Assembly (NCBI GenBank): GCA_017631775.1
Contig: JAGBSQ010000153.1
Span: 1 to 11,924, forward strand
Source: Clostridia bacterium
GTDB lineage: Bacteria; Bacillota_A; Clostridia; Oscillospirales; CAG-272
Reading direction: 5' to 3'
Length of the DNA: 11,924 nucleotides
Shown here: one piece after another, positions 6,467 through 11,924 of the stretch
Layout: every line of letters begins with the position of its first letter
How positions within the stretch are numbered: position 1 is the stretch's first letter
Made by a program: the position numbers and the translations under genes
Notes under the pieces: generated by a model
What the model was told of the DNA's origin: nothing
What the model saw: only the letters and a program-made list of their open reading frames with translations
The model's database searches: none

Positions 6467-7088
6467 CGTTGCCCTGCCGAAGGGAAGACTTGGCGAGCGT
6501 GTTTACGCCATGTTCGAAGCCGCAGGTTACCCCTGCCCCTCTATTCGCGAAAACAACCGTAAGTTGATTTTTGAAAACCCCGAATGCGGCGTTCGTTACT
6601 TTTGGGTAAAACCCTCGGACGTTAGCATTTACGTTGAGCGCGGTGCCGCCGACATTGGTGTGGCGGGCAAGGATATTCTTTTGGAATACGCCCCCGACGT
6701 ATATGAGCTTTTGGATATGCAGACCGGCAAATGCCGCATGGCGGTTGCCGCCCCCAAGGGTTTTCGCGATGACACCAGCCGCGCCTTACGCGTTGCTACA
6801 AAATTCAGCAAAATCGCGCGCGACTATTACGCTTCTCGCAGTCGCGAGATCGACATCATTCACCTCAACGGCTCCATTGAGATCGCCCCCATTCTCGGGC
6901 TTTCGGACGTCATCGTTGACATTGTGGAGACCGGCACAACACTCAAGGAAAACAATCTTGAGGTAATCGAGACCATCGTTCCCATCAGCGCACGTCTTGT
7001 TGCCAACAAGGCAAGCTACAAATTTAAAAACGAACAAATCAAAGCATTGGCAGCGCATCTTGCAAAGCAGCTGCAAGCGGAGGAATAA
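6450..7088 (+). CDS. hisG: ATP phosphoribosyltransferase catalytic subunit, short form (HisG)
   Basis: HisG joins ATP and PRPP to give phosphoribosyl-ATP, the first and feedback-controlled step of histidine synthesis. At 212 residues it is the short form, lacking the C-terminal regulatory domain of long HisG, so it depends on HisZ encoded just upstream. Recognisable blocks are NVALPKGRLGERV near the N terminus, ERGAADIGVAGKDILLE (about 62-78), and the PRPP-binding VDIVETGTTLKENNL (about 155-169). The start is uncertain. The TTG at 6450 has GGGGT 9 bases upstream and overlaps hisZ by 17 bases; an ATG at 6459 would shorten the protein by three residues, and its spacing to that site is too long. 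TTG is preferred on spacing. Confidence 0.95.
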   Translation: MKQMLNVALPKGRLGERVYAMFEAAGYPCPSIRENNRKLIFENPECGVRYFWVKPSDVSIYVERGAADIGVAGKDILLEYAPDVYELLDMQTGKCRMAVAAPKGFRDDTSRALRVATKFSKIARDYYASRSREIDIIHLNGSIEIAPILGLSDVIVDIVETGTTLKENNLEVIETIVPISARLVANKASYKFKNEQIKALAAHLAKQLQAEE

Positions 7089-7091
7089 ACC

Positions 7092-8372
7092 ATGATTCGC
7101 ATTCTCAAATACGGTGAAGTAACAAACGACGAGATCTTTGCTCGCACCGAGTCGGCTATTAACGTAGAGGGCGTTGTTGCAGATATTATTGCAGACGTTC
7201 GCAAAAACGGAGACGCCGCCCTTTATAAATACTGTGAAAAATTCGATGGCGCAAAGCTCTCTTCCCTGGCGGTCACACCCGAAGAAATCCAAGAAGCCGT
7301 AGCGGCAGTGGAACCCAAATTTTTGGAGGTTCTCGAGGCGGCCGCAAAGAATATTCGCAACTTCCACGAGCGTCAGGTTCGCAACAGCTTTATCATCAAC
7401 AACGAAAACGGCATTGTTGTAGGTCAAAAGATCATTCCCGTTGATCGCGCGGGACTTTACGTTCCCGGCGGTACGGCGGCTTACCCCTCCACCGTGCTCA
7501 TGGACTCCATTCCTGCCAAGATCGCAGGCTGCCGCGAGGTCGTTATGGTGACCCCTCCCGGCAAGGACGGAAAGGTAAATCCCGTTATTCTTGCGGCGGC
7601 ACAAATTGCCGGCATCGACCGCATCTTTAAGGTTGGCGGCGCACAAGCCGTTGCCGCTCTTGCTTACGGAACAGAGAGCATTCCGCGCGTTGACAAGATC
7701 GTCGGCCCCGGAAACGCCTACGTTGCAGAGGCAAAAAAGCAGGTCTTCGGTCAAGTCTCCATTGATATGATCGCAGGACCGAGCGAGATCCTTGTTGTTG
7801 CCGATGGCAAGAGCAATCCCCGCCACGTAGCGGCAGATCTGCTCTCCCAAGCCGAGCACGACAAAATGGCGAGTGCCGTTCTCGTAACCGACTCCCAAGA
7901 GCTTGCAATAGCCGTTCAAAAAGAGCTTGAGGTGCAAATTCCCCTTTTGGAACGTGCCGAAATCGCGCGTACGTCTATCGATAATAACGGAAAAATCATT
8001 GTTGCCCCCACCTTAATGGCGGCAATCGATATTGCAAACGAGCTCGCTCCCGAGCACCTCGAACTTTGTGTTGACAACCCCTTTGATTACCTTGACAGCA
8101 TTCGCCACGCAGGTTCCATTTTTATGGGTCGTACCTGCCCCGAGGCACTTGGCGATTACTTTGCAGGCCCCAACCACACCCTGCCCACAAGCGGCACGGC
8201 AAAATTCTCCAGTCCCCTTTCGGTTGACGATTTTGTCAAGAAAACACAGTATACCTACTACACCGCCGATGCTCTTGCACGCGTAGCTGAGGACGTTGCC
8301 TTCTTTGCAACCAAAGAAGGACTCACCGCACACGCCAAGAGTGCCACCGTGCGCTTGGAGGACAGCAAATGA
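7092..8372 (+). CDS. hisD: Histidinol dehydrogenase (HisD)
   Basis: HisD carries out the last two steps of the pathway, oxidising histidinol to histidine with NAD and zinc. The 426-residue length is normal. Diagnostic stretches are PVDRAGLYVPGGTAAYPSTV, KVGGAQAVAALAYGT, VDKIVGPGNAYVAEAKK and IDMIAGPSEILVVAD. The zinc ligands are all present: Gln253 and His256 in DLLSQAEHD, Asp355 in ALGDYFAGPNHTLPT, and His414 near the C terminus (E. coli Gln259, His262, Asp360, His419). The catalytic EH pair is in ELAPEHLEL. The ATG follows GGAGGA by 7 bases and lies 3 bp after hisG; the end overlaps hisC by ATGA. Confidence 0.98.
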   Translation: MIRILKYGEVTNDEIFARTESAINVEGVVADIIADVRKNGDAALYKYCEKFDGAKLSSLAVTPEEIQEAVAAVEPKFLEVLEAAAKNIRNFHERQVRNSFIINNENGIVVGQKIIPVDRAGLYVPGGTAAYPSTVLMDSIPAKIAGCREVVMVTPPGKDGKVNPVILAAAQIAGIDRIFKVGGAQAVAALAYGTESIPRVDKIVGPGNAYVAEAKKQVFGQVSIDMIAGPSEILVVADGKSNPRHVAADLLSQAEHDKMASAVLVTDSQELAIAVQKELEVQIPLLERAEIARTSIDNNGKIIVAPTLMAAIDIANELAPEHLELCVDNPFDYLDSIRHAGSIFMGRTCPEALGDYFAGPNHTLPTSGTAKFSSPLSVDDFVKKTQYTYYTADALARVAEDVAFFATKEGLTAHAKSATVRLEDSK

Positions 8373-9436
8373 GCCGCTTTTTTAGCAACAAGTATCAAAA
8401 TTTGACCCCCTACACGCCCGGTGAACAGCCAAAGGATATGCAATATATCAAGCTCAACACCAACGAGTCTCCCTTCCCTCCGGCTCCCCTCGCGGTGAAG
8501 CTTGCTGGGGAGGCGGCCGCAAATTTGCAGCTTTATTCCGACCCCGAATGCCGCGATTTGCACAAGATTTTTGAGGACGTGTTCGGTTTTTCCAAAGATG
8601 AAGTCCTTTTTACCAACGGCTCGGACGAAATTCTCAACTTTGCATTTATGGCATTTTGCGACAAGGATCACCCCGTTGTGTTCCCAAACATCACCTACGG
8701 ATTTTATCCTGTTTTTGCAGAGTTGAACAACGTTCCCTATGAGGAAATTCCGCTGTGCGAGGACTTTACCATTAATGTAGAAGACTACGTTGGCATTGGC
8801 AAGAATATTTTTATCGCCAACCCCAATGCGCCCACGGGCATTGCGCTCCCCCTCTCGGACATCGAAAGGATCGTTGCCTCCAACCCCAACAATGTTGTTG
8901 TTATCGACGAAGCATACATCGATTTTGGCGGCGAGAGTGCGGCTCCCCTGACACGCAAATATAACAACCTCATCGTTACCCAAACCTTTTCCAAGTCGCG
9001 CTCCATGGCAGGCGCGCGCCTCGGCTTTGGCATCGCCTCTCCCGAGCTCATTCGCGATATGAACACCGTAAAGTACTCCACCAACCCCTACAACGTCAAT
9101 GCCATGACCATGGCGGCAGGAATCGGAGCGCTTTCCTCGGAGGATTATACCCGTAAAAACTGCCAAACAGTGATTGAAAATCGCGCTTTTTGCACAGATG
9201 CTATGCAAAAAATGGGTTTTGAGATGACCGATTCCAAGACCAATTTCATCTTTGCAAAACACCCCGAAATTGACGGCGGCACTCTTTATACAAAACTGCG
9301 CGAGCGCGGAATTTTGGTGCGCCATTTCAACAATCCCCTCATCGCACAGTACAACCGCATCACCGTGGGAACACGCGAACAGATGCAGACCTTGCTTGAT
9401 GCGATAGCAGATATTTTGGAGGAAAACAAACAATGA
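8369..9436 (+). CDS. hisC: Histidinol-phosphate aminotransferase (HisC)
   Basis: HisC is a PLP enzyme converting imidazole acetol phosphate and glutamate to histidinol phosphate. It has 355 residues and the fold-type I layout: substrate-binding NTNESPFPPAP near the N terminus, FTNGSDEILNFAF (PLP phosphate region), NAPTG, VVVIDEAYIDF (the Asp and Tyr that hold the cofactor), and TFSKSRSMAGARLGFG with the Schiff-base Lys209. The C-terminal NRITVGTREQ carries the arginine that binds the substrate phosphate or carboxylate. Its ATG overlaps the hisD stop and its stop overlaps hisB, both as ATGA. Position inside the operon separates it from other class I/II aminotransferases. Confidence 0.97.
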   Translation: MSRFFSNKYQNLTPYTPGEQPKDMQYIKLNTNESPFPPAPLAVKLAGEAAANLQLYSDPECRDLHKIFEDVFGFSKDEVLFTNGSDEILNFAFMAFCDKDHPVVFPNITYGFYPVFAELNNVPYEEIPLCEDFTINVEDYVGIGKNIFIANPNAPTGIALPLSDIERIVASNPNNVVVIDEAYIDFGGESAAPLTRKYNNLIVTQTFSKSRSMAGARLGFGIASPELIRDMNTVKYSTNPYNVNAMTMAAGIGALSSEDYTRKNCQTVIENRAFCTDAMQKMGFEMTDSKTNFIFAKHPEIDGGTLYTKLRERGILVRHFNNPLIAQYNRITVGTREQMQTLLDAIADILEENKQ

Positions 9437-10023
9437 GAACCAGTGAGATCAGCCGCAAAACGGCAGAGACCGATATTTCCCTTGCCCTCAATCTTGATGG
9501 CGAAGGAACATCCCAAATTGATACCGGTTGCGGATTTCTTGACCATATGCTCACCCTTTTTGCACGCCACGGTCGCTTTGATTTAAATGTGACCTGCAAG
9601 GGCGACACATGGGTGGACGACCACCACACCGTGGAAGACGTGGGCATCGTTTTGGGTCAGGCTTTTGCCGAGGCGCTTGGCAACAAGCGCGGTATTTGCC
9701 GCTACGGAGACACCGTTCTCCCCATGGACGAGTCGCTTATCCTCTCGGCAGTTGACCTCTCGGGTCGCGCCTTTCTCGGTTATGCCCTTGATATTCCCAC
9801 CCAAAAGGTAGGCACGTTTGATACCGTACTTTGTGAGGAATTTTGGCTCGCCTTTGTTCGCACGTCGCAAAGCACGTTGCACATTCGTCAGCTTGCAGGC
9901 AAAAACTCGCACCACATTATTGAAGGCACCTTCAAATCTGTGGCTCGCAGTTTGCGCCAAGCGGTTGCCATTGACCCCCTCTTTGCAAACGACATTCCCT
10001 CAACGAAGGGAGTACTTTCATGA
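9433..10023 (+). CDS. hisB: Imidazoleglycerol-phosphate dehydratase (HisB, monofunctional)
   Basis: HisB removes water from imidazoleglycerol phosphate using two manganese ions. The 196-residue protein is the dehydratase alone, without the N-terminal histidinol-phosphate phosphatase domain of enteric HisB, so the phosphatase must be encoded elsewhere. The duplicated metal-binding pattern is complete: FLDHMLTLFARHG (35-47), DDHHTVED (62-69) and NSHHIIEGTFK with His160, His161 and Glu164. The gene overlaps hisC before it and hisH after it by ATGA, keeping subunits and successive enzymes in one coupled chain. Confidence 0.98.
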   Translation: MRTSEISRKTAETDISLALNLDGEGTSQIDTGCGFLDHMLTLFARHGRFDLNVTCKGDTWVDDHHTVEDVGIVLGQAFAEALGNKRGICRYGDTVLPMDESLILSAVDLSGRAFLGYALDIPTQKVGTFDTVLCEEFWLAFVRTSQSTLHIRQLAGKNSHHIIEGTFKSVARSLRQAVAIDPLFANDIPSTKGVLS

Positions 10024-10640
10024 TCGCAATTATCGACTACGGAGTAGGCAATCTCTTCTCGCTTGCTTCCTCCTTTGCGGCTATCGGAAAAGAGGCAACC
10101 GTTACCTCTGACCCTGCCGTAATTCGCGCCGCCGACCGCCTGATTTTGCCGGGCGTTAGTGCATTTGAGGATGCCGCGCGCAAGCTCCGCGAGAGCGGAA
10201 TGGCTGACCTTGTAAAAGAGGAAGCCGCTCGCGGCAAGCCCATTATGGGCATTTGCCTTGGCATGCAAATGCTGTTTGAGAGAAGCTTTGAGTATGGCGA
10301 GCACGAAGGACTTGGCCTCATCAAAGGCTCTGTTCGCCCCGTTGCTGACGTCATTCCCAAGGGGTTCAAAATCCCCCACATCGGCTGGAATGCCCTGCAT
10401 TTTACCCGTCCCAATCCCCTTTTTAAATATCTCAAAGAGGGCGATTTCGTCTATTTTGTTCACTCTTTTTATGCCGCGGATTGCGATGATGCTATTATCG
10501 CAACCTCGGAGTACGGCGCGCCTTTGACCGCCGCAGTTGCCGTCGGTAACGTGTTGGGATGTCAATTCCACCCCGAAAAAAGCGGCGAGGTCGGTCTCTC
10601 CATTTTGCGCGCATTTTGTGAATGGGAGGTTGAAAAATGA
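10020..10640 (+). CDS. hisH: Imidazole glycerol phosphate synthase glutaminase subunit (HisH)
   Basis: HisH splits glutamine and channels ammonia to HisF, which makes imidazoleglycerol phosphate and releases AICAR. The 206-residue protein is a class I (triad) glutamine amidotransferase. It opens IAIIDYGVGNLFSL, has LILPGVSAFEDA near 41-52, the nucleophile Cys79 in GICLGMQ, the IPHIGWNAL and FVYFVHSFYA blocks, and His184/Glu186 in CQFHPEKSG. In contrast to the PurF-like protein in the other operon, all catalytic residues are intact. Overlaps of ATGA join it to hisB and hisA; hisF, its partner, follows hisA. Confidence 0.98.
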   Translation: MIAIIDYGVGNLFSLASSFAAIGKEATVTSDPAVIRAADRLILPGVSAFEDAARKLRESGMADLVKEEAARGKPIMGICLGMQMLFERSFEYGEHEGLGLIKGSVRPVADVIPKGFKIPHIGWNALHFTRPNPLFKYLKEGDFVYFVHSFYAADCDDAIIATSEYGAPLTAAVAVGNVLGCQFHPEKSGEVGLSILRAFCEWEVEK

Positions 10641-11350
10641 AACTCTTTCCTGCTATCGACCTCTATGAGGGCAAAGCCGTTCGCCTCTTTAAGGGTGACT
10701 ATGCACAAATGACCGTTTACAACAACGACCCCGCGGCAGTTGCCGCAGATTTTGCCGCTTGCGGTGCCGAGTGCATTCACATCGTGGATCTCGAAGGCGC
10801 AAAAAGCGGAACTACCCCAAATTTTGATACCGTTTGCAAAATCAAAGCCACGTCCGGTCTTTTTTGCGAGATCGGCGGCGGTATTCGCTCGATGGAAGTC
10901 ATCGACAAATACCTCTCGGCGGGCATCGACCGCGTCATTCTCGGCACTGCTGCCGTTGGTAATCTCGACTTTGTAAAGGCCGCCGTTGACAAGCACGGAG
11001 AGCGCATTGCCGTGGGTGCCGACCTCAAGGACGGCTACGTTGCCGTTAAGGGTTGGGTAGAAAAAACCGACGTTTCTGCCGACGAATTCTTTGCTCAAAT
11101 GCAGGACGTAGGCGTAAAAACGGTGATTTGCACCGATATCTCCAAGGACGGTGCCATGATGGGAACCAACCTCGAGCTCTACCGCTCCCTCTCCGAACGC
11201 TTCTCTATGCAAATCGTTGCATCGGGCGGTGTTTCCTCTATAGAGGACGTAGAACGCCTCTCACAAATGGGTCTTTACGGTGCCATCATCGGCAAGGCCT
11301 ACTATACCGGTGCAATTGATTTGCGCCAAGCAATCGAGGTGACAGCGTGA
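10637..11350 (+). CDS. hisA: ProFAR isomerase (HisA)
   Basis: HisA is the (beta-alpha)8-barrel that performs the Amadori rearrangement of ProFAR to PRFAR, the substrate of HisH/HisF. It has 237 residues. The two catalytic aspartates are visible, Asp8 in LFPAIDLYEGKAVRL and Asp167 in ICTDISKDGAMMGTN. The phosphate-binding loops are EIGGGIRSME (first half) and VASGGVSSIEDVE (second half), showing the internal half-barrel duplication. It overlaps hisH by ATGA. Its TGA stop lies inside the first arm of a long hairpin, and it is the last gene before the only large gap in the operon. Confidence 0.98.
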   Translation: MKLFPAIDLYEGKAVRLFKGDYAQMTVYNNDPAAVAADFAACGAECIHIVDLEGAKSGTTPNFDTVCKIKATSGLFCEIGGGIRSMEVIDKYLSAGIDRVILGTAAVGNLDFVKAAVDKHGERIAVGADLKDGYVAVKGWVEKTDVSADEFFAQMQDVGVKTVICTDISKDGAMMGTNLELYRSLSERFSMQIVASGGVSSIEDVERLSQMGLYGAIIGKAYYTGAIDLRQAIEVTA

Positions 11351-11391
11351 AAGTTTCGGGATCTAAAAGCCAAGATCCTCCTCTTTCACGC
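11345..11391 (+). repeat. Two-tier hairpin covering the hisA stop codon
   Basis: GCGTGAAAG (11345-11353) pairs perfectly with CTTTCACGC (11383-11391). Inside it, GGATCT (11359-11364) pairs with AGATCC (11373-11378) around an 8-base loop. The hisA TGA is part of the outer stem. No T-run follows, so it is not a standard terminator. Confidence 0.85.
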
Positions 11392-11394
11392 GCA

Positions 11395-11449
11395 AAATTC
11401 CCTAAAAATGGGAGCCAACCCATTTTTGTCGCAAGCGACACGGGAATTT
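11395..11449 (+). repeat. Three-way-junction inverted repeat between hisA and hisF
   Basis: The outer stem AAATTCCC/GGGAATTT (11395-11402 with 11442-11449) encloses two hairpins. One is AAAAATGGG/CCCATTTTT (11404-11412 with 11419-11427) with a 6-base loop; the other is GTCG-CAAG-CGAC (11428-11439). Every arm is perfectly paired. The pattern looks like a folded repeat element or a structured RNA rather than random spacer. I do not recognise the family. Confidence 0.8.
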
Positions 11450-11466
11450 CATGATCATTATATTGT

Positions 11467-11482
11467 GCCGCCGTGTGGCGGC
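11467..11482 (+). repeat. GC-rich hairpin just upstream of hisF
   Basis: GCCGCC and GGCGGC form a 6-bp stem with a GTGT loop, after an 8-bp palindrome ATGATCAT (11451-11458). It ends 5 bases before the hisF ribosome binding site GGAG (11488-11491). Without a following T-run it is more likely a stability or processing element than a terminator. Confidence 0.8.
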
Positions 11483-11497
11483 GGAATGGAGATTAAA

Positions 11498-11924
11498 ATG
11501 ATTACCAAACGCATCATTCCCTGCCTTGACGTCAAGGACGGGAGAGTGGTTAAAGGCGTCAATTTTGCAGGACTTGCCGACGTTTCCTCCCCCATTGAGC
11601 TTGCCAAATATTATAGCGACAACGGCGCCGACGAGCTGGTGTTCTATGACATCACCGCCTCCTCCGACGGCCGGAAGCTGTTCACGGATATTCTGACGGA
11701 GACCGCCCGGAATGTGTTCATTCCCCTGACCGTGGGCGGCGGCATCAACACGGTGGAGGACTTCGACCTGGTCTTAAAATGCGGCGCCGACAAGGTCAGC
11801 GTCAATTCCGGCGCTATCCGCAACCCCCAGCTCATCTACGATGCTGCGCAAAAATACGGCAGCCAATGCGTGGTGCTGTCTGCGGACATTAAACGGGTGG
11901 ACGGACAGTTCCGGGTCTTTGCCA
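11498..11924 (+). CDS. hisF: Imidazole glycerol phosphate synthase cyclase subunit (HisF), 3' end cut by window edge
   Basis: HisF is the barrel partner of HisH; it uses channelled ammonia to turn PRFAR into imidazoleglycerol phosphate plus AICAR. The window shows 142 of roughly 250 residues. The start [19 protein letters not shown] holds catalytic Asp11, and LSADIKR holds Asp130. [16 protein letters not shown] and [11 protein letters not shown] are the expected phosphate-binding and barrel segments. The ATG is preceded by GGAG at 11488-11491. Unlike the gene junctions before it, it is separated from hisA by 147 bp. From about codon 47 (11636) the codon choice changes abruptly to CTG for leucine and CGG for arginine. 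The protein itself stays normal. hisI and hisE, which usually follow, would be beyond the edge. Confidence 0.96.
   Translation, partial: MITKRIIPCLDVKDGRVVKGVNFAGLADVSSPIELAKYYSDNGADELVFYDITASSDGRKLFTDILTETARNVFIPLTVGGGINTVEDFDLVLKCGADKVSVNSGAIRNPQLIYDAAQKYGSQCVVLSADIKRVDGQFRVFA

Noticed and set aside
6786..9433. Two long minus-strand open frames (383 and 391 codons) opposite hisG/hisD and hisC
   Set aside because: They mirror the codon bias of hisD and hisC. The sense genes show catalytic motifs throughout; the antisense products do not resemble proteins I know.
9888..11212. Minus-strand open frames opposite hisH and hisA
   Set aside because: Same shadow effect; the sense strand carries complete HisH and HisA.
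11467..11497. GC hairpin before hisF as an intrinsic terminator
   Set aside because: No T-tract follows, and the ribosome binding site and ATG of hisF come directly after.

Overview
This window looks like chromosomal DNA from a Clostridia-type Firmicute, probably an uncultured gut-type lineage near Oscillospiraceae or Lachnospiraceae (inference). The evidence is strong AGGAGG-type ribosome binding sites, near-consensus sigma-A promoters, a HisZ plus short-form HisG pair, a YerC-like TrpR-family regulator ahead of the histidine genes, a Fusobacterium/Clostridium-style ZTP riboswitch, and a bifunctional PurH replaced by a PurO-like cyclohydrolase plus a free-standing AICAR transformylase.

Layout: two divergent biosynthetic operons are read outward from a 385-bp regulatory gap (4700-5084). 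Leftward (minus strand) is the purine operon purE - purF-like - purM - purN - purO-like - purH (AICAR transformylase domain only, cut by the left edge). Rightward (plus strand) is yerC-like regulator - hisZ - hisG - hisD - hisC - hisB - hisH - hisA - hisF (cut by the right edge). The genes are packed tightly: five junctions in the his operon up to hisA are ATGA start/stop overlaps. Only the hisA-hisF junction is loose; its 147 bp are full of hairpins.

The gap holds a perfect TTGACA-17-TATAAT promoter for the purine operon, then a complete ZTP (pfl) riboswitch whose last conserved segment runs into an intrinsic terminator. It also holds a TTGACT-17-TAAAAT promoter for the his operon, with an inverted repeat between -35 and -10 that is a good candidate operator for the TrpR-family protein encoded first.

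The two operons are linked by metabolism. HisH/HisF release AICAR (ZMP), which the AICAR transformylase at the left edge recycles to IMP using 10-formyl-THF, while PurN uses the same folate. When folate is short ZMP accumulates and is converted to ZTP, the ligand of the riboswitch that controls the purine operon.

I see no mobile element, CRISPR array, defence locus or plainly new system. Points most worth a second look are the PurF-like protein without its catalytic N-terminal cysteine or the other glutaminase residues, the candidate his operator, tandem 11-bp repeats at the purine promoter, the structured insertion between hisA and hisF, and an abrupt codon-usage change inside hisF.
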